The notes under the pieces: generated by a model
Told to the model about the DNA's origin: nothing
Database searches by the model: none
What the model saw: the letters and a program-made list of their open reading frames with translations, nothing else
Shown here: one piece after another, positions 57,545-64,000 of the stretch
Numbering within the stretch: position 1 is the stretch's first letter
Layout of the letters: each line of letters starts with the position of its first letter
DNA from: SAR324 cluster bacterium
GTDB taxonomy: Bacteria > SAR324 > NAC60-12
NCBI GenBank assembly: GCA_015231885.1
Contig: JADGAT010000015.1
Coordinates: 1 to 64,000 of the forward strand
Length of the DNA: 64,000 bases
Direction of reading: 5' to 3'
Program-made: the position numbers and the translations under genes

Positions 57545-58945
57545 ATGAAAACCTTCTTTATCCTTTTTGTTTTTTTCTTTCTTGTCATCCAGGATCCTTT
57601 TCCATCAATAGCCCAAGAAGCCCATGATTCATCTAAATCTTTACTGGGTTATGTGGTAAATAAACCCGTACTTTCGAAGAAAAATTTGGCTAAAAAAAGA
57701 GAACTGGAATATTTTGTTCCCATACCCTTGTTGGCCTTTGATCCTGACATTGGATGGGGAACTGGAATACGACTGTATTATTATTCCAATGGAGAAAAAA
57801 CCGATCCTCTGTTTCGTTACACGCCTTATTTTCACCGTATCTTTGGGCAGGCTTTTCTCACTACTAAAAATGCTCAATTTTCAATTCTTGACTTGGACAG
57901 CCCCTATCTATGGGGAACCCTGTTCCGTGTCCGTTCCCGGATTTTACTGGTAAAAAATCCCACTACCAATTATTTTGGAATAGGCAACGAAAGCTTGCGA
58001 CACTTCCAGCTTCCAGTTGCTCTCCAAAGTTCAGATTCTCCCAATTCTTTTTCGAAACTGAAAGATTACGATAAAGAACTCAAGCAAACGCTGCCTAATG
58101 GAGAAACCTATGCCCAGTATTACAAATACACGTACCACGCAACCTCTTGGCGCCTTGCTCTGGAACGTGATCTGTATGGAGGCTTGGTCCGCCTGATGGG
58201 AGGAATCCGTATTGAAAAAAACGATATTTACGATTATTCCGGAGAAGAAGTCCAAATCAGCAGTGGCAAAAAGGGAAAAATGGGGAAAACCAAACTGAGA
58301 GAGGATCATGAAGCAGGAAAAATTATCGGTTTTCGAGGAGGAATGGACAATATTATCAAGTTTGGAATTGCCTACGACAGCCGTGATTTTGAACCAGCTC
58401 CCAATAGCGGTATTTTTGCCGATGCCGCAGTTGAAATTTCGGAACCTTCGCTAGGATCAGATTTTGATTACGCACGGGCCCTTACGGCAATCCGTGGATA
58501 CTACACTCCGTTCCTCGGACACTTAAATATGGTATTAGCAGGAAGAGGGTTATACTATGCACATGTTGGAAAAGTTCCTTTTTTTAATGTGGCGACCATT
58601 GCTAGTACTGAGGGGAAATTTCGAGGGATGGGGGGGCGACGCTCCTTGAGAGGATATAAGCAAGATCGTTTTATGGGGAAAGTAGGAGCATTACTCAATC
58701 TGGAAGCACGCTGGAACTTTCAGGAATTTAATCTATTGGAACAGCATTTTGCTTTACTCTTCACACCTTTCCTGGATACAGGTCGTGTTTTTGATGACAG
58801 CAGAGAAACAACTCTTGCTCATTGGAAACAGGGACAAGGGTTGGGTCTGCGCATTGCCTGGAATCAAGCAACTATTATTGCATTAGAATATGGTTGGAGC
58901 CATGAAGACAGTGGTGCCTACCTTTTATTCAATCATACATTTTAG
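57545..58945 (+). CDS. Omp85/BamA-like outer-membrane barrel (surface antigen D15 type)
   Basis: A 466-residue protein. The signal peptide (about 1-23) is followed directly by a barrel beginning Tyr-Phe-Val-Pro-Ile-Pro-Leu-Leu near residue 58. No POTRA repeats are visible. The Gly-Gly-Arg-Arg-Ser-Leu-Arg-Gly-Tyr motif near 360 is the Omp85 Val-Arg-Gly-Phe/Tyr strand-6 element, and the chain ends Leu-Phe-Asn-His-Thr-Phe, a normal last strand. Such POTRA-less members are thought to export or insert molecules at the outer membrane. The substrate is unknown. It begins 20 bases after leuB, perhaps in one transcript. Confidence 0.8.
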   Translation: MKTFFILFVFFFLVIQDPFPSIAQEAHDSSKSLLGYVVNKPVLSKKNLAKKRELEYFVPIPLLAFDPDIGWGTGIRLYYYSNGEKTDPLFRYTPYFHRIFGQAFLTTKNAQFSILDLDSPYLWGTLFRVRSRILLVKNPTTNYFGIGNESLRHFQLPVALQSSDSPNSFSKLKDYDKELKQTLPNGETYAQYYKYTYHATSWRLALERDLYGGLVRLMGGIRIEKNDIYDYSGEEVQISSGKKGKMGKTKLREDHEAGKIIGFRGGMDNIIKFGIAYDSRDFEPAPNSGIFADAAVEISEPSLGSDFDYARALTAIRGYYTPFLGHLNMVLAGRGLYYAHVGKVPFFNVATIASTEGKFRGMGGRRSLRGYKQDRFMGKVGALLNLEARWNFQEFNLLEQHFALLFTPFLDTGRVFDDSRETTLAHWKQGQGLGLRIAWNQATIIALEYGWSHEDSGAYLLFNHTF

Positions 58946-58978
58946 CACTTTCTGCTAATTGAAAAAGTTCCTGTCTGT

Positions 58979-59833
58979 TTACACCCCAGAGAACCCATAT
59001 TTATTCTCTACATAACGATATTCTTCTCGCGATACCCGTTCGTAATTCTGCTTGACCTTCTCTGTTTTAAAGTCCATCGGTTCAGGCATAATATCTTCAT
59101 AAGGAATCGAACAAAGGATATCATTTATGCAATTTAGACATGCTGCCGAACTATCATCTGCTTCTACAATCTTCCAATGTGCTTCCAAAATATCTGTATA
59201 GAACAGCATTTCATCCTTGGCTTTCGAGTATTCATCCCAACGCTCGAGAGATTCTATGGCAATATCACTGATCTCCCATCGCTGCATCGGATTGGTCGCT
59301 CGTTCATGAAAGCGGCGCTCTTGTTCTTCATAACTGAGAGAAAACCAGTATTTCAGTAAAATAATCCCGGAGTGTGTCAACATTCTTTCAAATTCGGGGC
59401 AGGAACGCATAAATTCACGGTATTGGTCATCTGTACAGAATTTCATCACTCTCTCTACTCCGGCACGGTTGTACCAACTGCGATTGAAGAGAACCATTTC
59501 TCCTTTTGCAGGCAAATAAGAGACATAGCGCTGAAAATACCATTGAGTTTTTTCACGATCTGATGGATTCCCTAAGGCGACGACACTACAACCGCGAGCA
59601 TTGAGAGGCTCTGTAATTCGCTTGATGGTTTCTCTTCGTTCCGAAATATCACGGCCCTCGAAAATGATAACAACCCGCAAGCCTTTCTGCCAAATCCAGT
59701 ATTGCAGCTTTACCAGTTCCATATGGAGTTTAGCTAATTCTCTCTCATATTCTTCTTTTTGCATTTTGTTCGGTTTACTCTCAGTCCTGGTTGATGCACT
59801 TTTTCTGGGTGTCTTTTTTCTTACTACTGCCAT
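58979..59833 (-). CDS. PPK2-family polyphosphate kinase homologue with altered active site
   Basis: A 284-residue protein with the PPK2 fold from about residue 25 to 265. Segments such as Lys-Thr-Gln-Trp-Tyr-Phe-Gln-Arg-Tyr and Arg-Ser-Trp-Tyr-Asn-Arg-Ala-Gly-Val-Glu-Arg-Val match closely. The Walker A region, normally Gly-Arg-Asp-Ala-Ala-Gly-Lys-Gly-Gly, reads Gly-Arg-Asp-Ile-Ser-Glu-Arg-Arg-Glu, and the Walker B Asp is Asn in Leu-Phe-Asn-Arg-Ser-Trp-Tyr. Both key residues are lost, so ordinary polyphosphate-dependent phosphorylation is doubtful. It may be a regulatory pseudoenzyme. The basic N-terminal tail (1-25) is typical for the family. Confidence 0.85.
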   Translation of the reverse strand: MAVVRKKTPRKSASTRTESKPNKMQKEEYERELAKLHMELVKLQYWIWQKGLRVVIIFEGRDISERRETIKRITEPLNARGCSVVALGNPSDREKTQWYFQRYVSYLPAKGEMVLFNRSWYNRAGVERVMKFCTDDQYREFMRSCPEFERMLTHSGIILLKYWFSLSYEEQERRFHERATNPMQRWEISDIAIESLERWDEYSKAKDEMLFYTDILEAHWKIVEADDSSAACLNCINDILCSIPYEDIMPEPMDFKTEKVKQNYERVSREEYRYVENKYGFSGV

Positions 59834-60099
59834 TCTTTTCTCCTTGCAATTGATCGTTCCTGTCGTAACAGCAAATTCACATATTTTCCTGCTGTAAGAA
59901 TGATAATCGTACCTTATGTTTATTACGTACCGACTCTAAAAAAATAAATACAGATAAAATCACGTAAACCTTTATATTTTTTGCAGAGACATTCATTTTC
60001 AGCCGTAGAATGTGGTGTGTTTGACAAGGTCACAACAACAGTGTAGCCTTCATCAATTAGCAACAACGTATTGTGAAACTCCCATATCGGATATTCAAC

Positions 60100-60864
60100 A
60101 TGCCTGGACTAGAAGACGCTGCATTTCTGACACTGGCAACCATTTACGGTATTGCGTTTTTTTCAGGGATAGTGCACGGAACATTTGGTCTTGGTTTTCC
60201 AATGGTTGCCACCCCTCTCCTATCTCTTGTAGTCGATTTGCGAAGCGCCATTTTAATCACTCTTTTGCCAACGGTAGCCGTCAATATTTTAAGTATCTTC
60301 CAGGGAGGCAACTGGAAATCCGGTATCGGACAATATTGGCCATTGGCAGTGTATGGTTCTATTGGCAGTATTGCTGGAGCAAAACTCCTGATCATTTCTG
60401 ATCCTGGACCATTCAAGCTCCTCTTGGCAGTAATTATTCTGATCTACCTGAATATACAGAGGATTGGACACTTTAAAGTCGAATGGATTGATAACCACCC
60501 CAAAACATCTATGGCGGCTTTTGGTTTATTGGCAGGATTTTTAGCGGGTACCGTCAATGTAATGGTACCCGTACTCATTATTTATTCACTGGAACTGGGG
60601 CTGGCTCAGGCAACGATGGTACCCATTTTCAATTTATGTTTTCTTGCTGGAAAAGTTTCCCAGATCGGTGCATTTGCCAGTGCAGGTCTCCTGGATATTC
60701 CATTTTTGATCTCGACAGCCCCACTTGCGGCAACAGGTGCCACGGCTTTATTTTTTGGCATCTATTTACGACAAAAATTTTCTGCAGAGACCTATCGTCA
60801 TATTCTAAAAAAGTTATTATTTGCCATTGCACTTATTTTAGTTTTGCAATATTTTTTGCAATGA
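60100..60864 (+). CDS. TauE/SafE-family anion exporter
   Basis: A 254-residue membrane protein with about eight helices. The TauE signature in helix 1, Ala-Phe-Phe-Ser-Gly-Ile-Val-His-Gly-Thr-Phe-Gly-Leu-Gly-Phe-Pro-Met, is near residue 16, and Gly-Leu-Leu-Ala-Gly-Phe-Leu-Ala-Gly-Thr-Val-Asn is near 145. Members export sulfite, sulfoacetate or similar organic anions. The ATG at 60100 is preferred to a GTG at 60073. The stop overlaps the next small gene by ATGA. Confidence 0.85.
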   Translation: MPGLEDAAFLTLATIYGIAFFSGIVHGTFGLGFPMVATPLLSLVVDLRSAILITLLPTVAVNILSIFQGGNWKSGIGQYWPLAVYGSIGSIAGAKLLIISDPGPFKLLLAVIILIYLNIQRIGHFKVEWIDNHPKTSMAAFGLLAGFLAGTVNVMVPVLIIYSLELGLAQATMVPIFNLCFLAGKVSQIGAFASAGLLDIPFLISTAPLAATGATALFFGIYLRQKFSAETYRHILKKLLFAIALILVLQYFLQ

Positions 60865-61115
60865 AACCTCATGACCGTTGCTTAATCAAACTTTGTCAAA
60901 AAACTATGCTAAATGATGATAGGGCGAAATGTCCAGCATGCGGAGGCCCATTGAAGCTGCAAACTGCCATGCAACATCCAAAATATGGGTTAATTAACGA
61001 AATTCAGGCCCTTGGCTGTCTACAGTGCGGGAAATTTTTTTTAAGTGATGAAACAGATGAAGAACACATGACCCCCTGGGAAGTGGGGACCTTTGATATC
61101 AACGCTTTGTGTTAA
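60861..61115 (+). CDS. Small zinc-ribbon protein coupled to the TauE gene
   Basis: An 84-residue protein with Cys-Pro-Ala-Cys-Gly-Gly near residue 24 and Cys-Leu-Gln-Cys-Gly near 53, forming one zinc ribbon. Hydrophobic and acidic residues follow up to Ile-Asn-Ala-Leu-Cys. No family was identified. The start shares ATGA with the TauE stop. An internal ATG at 60906 would give a 69-residue protein that still holds both Cys pairs. Confidence 0.6.
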   Translation: MKPHDRCLIKLCQKTMLNDDRAKCPACGGPLKLQTAMQHPKYGLINEIQALGCLQCGKFFLSDETDEEHMTPWEVGTFDINALC

Positions 61116-61153
61116 ACACCTGTTTCTCATTTTATCATTCTCTCGAATAGAAG

Positions 61154-62701
61154 CTAAGACTTTTTTTCTGCTTTGATGGTTTCCGGCGGCTGAATACCCG
61201 ACTTGCCCATTTCTGCAATAATGGTTTTTTGCATATTGTCCAACTCCAGCAGCTTTTGAGGATCTCTTATTTTCACTCTGGACAGCACAGGATAAAGTTC
61301 TTTGAGCATCTTTTGTTTTTTGGACTTGTTTGCCAGGTTGTTAATGCAGATAAATTTAACTAATCTTGTTTTGCTGCGCAGATAAATAAAATTATATTGT
61401 TCAAATGATTTTGCCCCTTTTAATGCAAGGTCATAGCTTTCCATAGCTTTGTCCAATAGACGTGCAATATCTTTTTCATAATCTTGCAATTCATACTTAT
61501 AATTGTCTGCAATTTTTCTATGCTGATATTGATCGATATGAGAAGTGTTATGCAATATTCGAAGCCTCCGGGATGCATCTGCTTCCAATCGCTGTGCTTC
61601 AAGAAAATGGGAAGTGCGCTCATCCACCTTTTTGATTAGCTTGATGAGTTGGCCGGAAGTCTTGCGCAGGATAGGGAACCACTTCATCCAAGAGACCATA
61701 TCGTGGGCAAAAGTAATGAGCTGCTGCTGCTTCTTTTTTTGACTCTTTGTTGGTTTTTCTCCTTGAATGGGCTTATAGTTTTTTAACTCATTGAGTATAC
61801 TTGCCGATCTTTTTGGTTTATTATCAGGCGAGGAGCTTTCCGGGCCATGTTTACCAGGCTGTGGCATTCCTGATTGAGTCCTGCTTTTGGCAGGTTTGGA
61901 TTTAGATAAAAATTGGGAGTGATAACTCCTGAGCACATCCAAGTGGTAATTCACCAGTTTCATACTGGTTTTAATGTCTTTTATCAACTGCTCACGATCG
62001 ACCGAAATATCTTCTCCAAGCTCTACACCACCTGAAGATTGCTTGGTTCTCAAATCCTCATAAAGCTTTTGTTTTTCTTCATCCTGGTAATGCTCCATCA
62101 ACGATTTTCCTTCATGATGCAATTTACTCAAGTACGCACCCATTACTTTTATAAAAGTTTCTACTGTCTGATCACAGGGAGCCTCCGTCACCGCATTAAT
62201 GGTATGAATCAATATCCTGCGATACTGTTTCAGCGTGAAATCTTTACTCTTCGGATGATTGAGAACATACGTCACCACCTCTCTGCGAAAAATTCCGTTA
62301 TGGGGTCTTTTAGCCAAACGTGTCTTTAAGACAAGTGCTTCCGCAGCTTCTTTTTTGATTTTTTCGGACCCACTCTTAGCGGCTTTTTGCAGTGCAACAG
62401 TGCTACTCCAACCTATATAACCAAATAAATCTGAACAATCTGCTACATTGACATGCGGAAAAAACTGGAGTGCTTTCTTTTTGATAAACTTCGTGAGCCA
62501 GGAAGAGGTGGAATTATTGATATCACGCTTCATCCCATTCAGTTCTGCTTCCCAGTGTCCGTGTAAAAAGGGAATACAAGAGGCTTTATCTATTCGAACA
62601 GCGGCATCTCGAAGGCCTGTACGGATACTAAGCCGGTCAATGTCCTTACCCAAATAATATTCCAGGGCAATCTCGTGGCTGTCCTTTCTTCGTTTTGACA
62701 T
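61154..62701 (-). CDS. Hypothetical protein, 515 residues, basic and helical
   Basis: A mostly helical protein without signal peptide or membrane segment. It has a basic N-terminus (Ser-Lys-Arg-Arg-Lys), a helical first half with scattered Trp, a disordered Ser/Pro/Lys linker (about 270-325), and a second helical half with Lys-rich coils. No domain was recognised. Its surface is strongly basic, and nucleic-acid binding is possible but unproven. It is transcribed alone toward the zinc-ribbon gene. Confidence 0.68.
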   Translation of the reverse strand: MSKRRKDSHEIALEYYLGKDIDRLSIRTGLRDAAVRIDKASCIPFLHGHWEAELNGMKRDINNSTSSWLTKFIKKKALQFFPHVNVADCSDLFGYIGWSSTVALQKAAKSGSEKIKKEAAEALVLKTRLAKRPHNGIFRREVVTYVLNHPKSKDFTLKQYRRILIHTINAVTEAPCDQTVETFIKVMGAYLSKLHHEGKSLMEHYQDEEKQKLYEDLRTKQSSGGVELGEDISVDREQLIKDIKTSMKLVNYHLDVLRSYHSQFLSKSKPAKSRTQSGMPQPGKHGPESSSPDNKPKRSASILNELKNYKPIQGEKPTKSQKKKQQQLITFAHDMVSWMKWFPILRKTSGQLIKLIKKVDERTSHFLEAQRLEADASRRLRILHNTSHIDQYQHRKIADNYKYELQDYEKDIARLLDKAMESYDLALKGAKSFEQYNFIYLRSKTRLVKFICINNLANKSKKQKMLKELYPVLSRVKIRDPQKLLELDNMQKTIIAEMGKSGIQPPETIKAEKKS

Positions 62702-62783
62702 GATTCTTGTCTTGTCGTCTGCAAAAAAATACGTACATTTATTTCAAACAAGGCAGCATTATCTCTTTTTTAGAAATGCTCTA

Positions 62784-62943
62784 AGGGCTCGTACATAAAT
62801 AACCTTTACAGATGGCTTGTCTTTTTCCTCGTCTACGGTGTTGTCTTCAAAGGCACATACTCCAGTATGCACAATTGAAGACGCCTTGTAGCCAAGAAAA
62901 AATACTTCCACATCTTTGTCAACGTTATTTCTGCACGAACCCT
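62784..62943. repeat. Long 160-bp palindromic element (MITE-like)
   Basis: The whole stretch folds on itself. The left end AGGGCTCGTACATAAATAAC matches the inverted right end AGGGTTCGTGCAGAAATAAC, with about 70 percent pairing inward to the centre CATACTCCAGTATG at 62857-62870. It lies between genes with no coding capacity. This is the form of a miniature inverted-repeat element or a large palindromic unit. Confidence 0.8.
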
Positions 62944-63042
62944 AACAAACCGAATATGTATGATTTTGGGAGGAATAATCAAGGAAAAGAATAGAATTTA
63001 CGAGTTAAAAGTGCTAAGCAAAAGGCCTTAAAAGAAAAAGGA

Positions 63043-63861
63043 ATGCATTTGAAATTGAAAACTCATCGCCGTTATGTCTATGGATGCTTAGTTTGCGTTT
63101 TGTTACTTCTGGGAACATTAGTAGTCCCTACATCCCTAAATTTACAGGGAAACGGGCAATTGATTTATTCTAATGGGACAAGCGCAAAAACATTAATTGA
63201 ACATCATGTCCCTTTTCAATTTCCCTTAAACAACGAAGCCCAAAAGCTCATTTTATCTATTGGAAATAATAAGAAAATTGAGCAGGTGTCTTTGCTGTTT
63301 TCTTCGTACTGGCTGCTGTTTCTTGAGTTCGAGATGATTCGTTTTCTAGATCATTCTGGCCATATCATCGGTGAAACACGTTTCACCGAGACAAAAGGGT
63401 ATTTATGGAAGTATTCTGGTGTAAAGCAGCTGGAGCAATATTGGATTTCGGAAAATAATCTCAATAATATGAAAAAAGGGGAGCTTGCTCCCCAATTATT
63501 GAAGGAACTCTCCACATTGAAAGGGCGCTTTTTCTCAAAAAAGGAACAATTGTATACCGTGTTGAAACAGCTATCATATGATACCAACTGGAGGGAACGT
63601 GAAATTATTCGTAAGTATTCTCAGAAACCGCATTATCAAGTCACCCATCATAAACATATAATCATGGAATCTCCCCACTTTTCTCCTCTGCCTGTGTCCC
63701 AGATAAACTTGCATTTCCGCCCTGTTATTCCAACAAATCTGTTCGTACTGTTCTATCATAAGTGCCTTGTTCCATTTTGGCTTTTTTTCTTTTTTGGGGG
63801 AGTCTGTGCTTTAGGCACGTTATACGCCCTCTACACAGGAGAACATTGGCACCTGGACTAA
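63043..63861 (+). CDS. Hypothetical protein with N- and C-terminal membrane helices
   Basis: A 272-residue protein with one helix near the start (about 13-30) and another near the end (about 241-263). The loop between is about 210 residues, mixed beta and helical, with many aromatic residues, and should lie in the periplasm. No family was recognised. AAGGA lies immediately before ATG 63043, closer than usual, and TTG at 63049 would have better spacing. It is followed after 57 bases by the gene at the window edge. Confidence 0.6.
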   Translation: MHLKLKTHRRYVYGCLVCVLLLLGTLVVPTSLNLQGNGQLIYSNGTSAKTLIEHHVPFQFPLNNEAQKLILSIGNNKKIEQVSLLFSSYWLLFLEFEMIRFLDHSGHIIGETRFTETKGYLWKYSGVKQLEQYWISENNLNNMKKGELAPQLLKELSTLKGRFFSKKEQLYTVLKQLSYDTNWREREIIRKYSQKPHYQVTHHKHIIMESPHFSPLPVSQINLHFRPVIPTNLFVLFYHKCLVPFWLFFFFGGVCALGTLYALYTGEHWHLD

Positions 63862-63918
63862 TCCCCCATTTGCTCAAATCATGATAAAGACAACATCAAC
63901 TCAAAGGATTGAAGAAAG

Positions 63919-64000
63919 ATGGATTGTTATCATTGTAATAGTAAAAACATAGAGTATAAGTTTCCGATTCACACATTCTCGATTTATCAGTGTCGAGATT
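63919..64000 (+). CDS. N-terminal fragment with a zinc-ribbon start (cut by window edge)
   Basis: The visible 27 residues begin Met-Asp-Cys-Tyr-His-Cys-Asn-Ser-Lys and continue to Phe-Ser-Ile-Tyr-Gln-Cys-Arg-Asp. The spaced Cys-x2-Cys and later Cys are typical of the N-terminal zinc knuckle of class I SAM-dependent methyltransferases and some glycan-modifying proteins. GAAGAAAG lies just before ATG. The fragment is too short for a firm call. Confidence 0.45.
   Translation, partial: MDCYHCNSKNIEYKFPIHTFSIYQCRD

Overview
The window is a moderately AT-rich bacterial chromosome segment from a Gram-negative, flagellated organism with respiratory c-type cytochromes. The evidence is outer-membrane barrels, lipoproteins with lipoboxes, flagellar export genes, ccm-type cytochrome maturation, two multiheme cytochromes and molybdopterin enzymes. 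The gene mix, including a probable selenoprotein, resembles the SAR324/Lambdaproteobacteria or delta-proteobacterial type. That placement is inference, because no rRNA or other taxonomic marker is present.

Layout. 1-1214: the tail of an apparent chromosomal integron, with toxin-antitoxin (TA) cassettes separated by attC-like sites. 1526-5969: HAD phosphatase, MmgE/PrpD protein, pentaheme cytochrome, moaC and moeA. 6085-7045: a second TA pair and an IS66 remnant. 7137-13385: K+ channel, outer-membrane barrel with a LolA-like partner, hspQ, an MFS carrier and a repeat-containing membrane protein. 13684-19151: an apparent operon of sulfotransferase, DsbA-like protein, multiheme cytochrome, gatB and ccmCDE. 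20414-24996: amt with a sigma-54 promoter, htrA, a deletion-fused higBA remnant and a PfkB kinase.

25095-38646 is the most unusual region. GrpE-like and Hsp70-like genes lead into a membrane-spanning protein with J-like cytoplasmic modules, a PEGA domain and a pentapeptide-repeat end. A set of exported proteins follows, built from the same few parts: WSC domains, a recurring Asn-Trp/Cys-rich domain (called the NW domain here), a duplicated beta domain, YwqK/MORN_2-type repeats, pentapeptide repeats and GW-Q linkers. I propose a chaperone-linked envelope or surface-assembly system. No function has been shown.

38902-64000 is mixed. It holds a molybdopterin oxidoreductase with rsgA, a flagellar block (two fliL, fliN, an AMIN-FliO fusion, fliP, fliQ), three tRNA genes, a degenerate LplT-acyltransferase, fliM displaced from its usual neighbours, an HU/IHF gene, dtd, deoC with a nucleoside phosphorylase, leuB, an Omp85-like barrel, a PPK2 homologue that has lost its active-site motifs, and a TauE exporter. 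A thioredoxin-like gene at 55785-56213 has an in-frame UGA at the first active-site cysteine and a well-formed bacterial SECIS hairpin behind it. Three copies of a 145-bp dispersed repeat and a separate 160-bp long palindrome lie between genes in this part.
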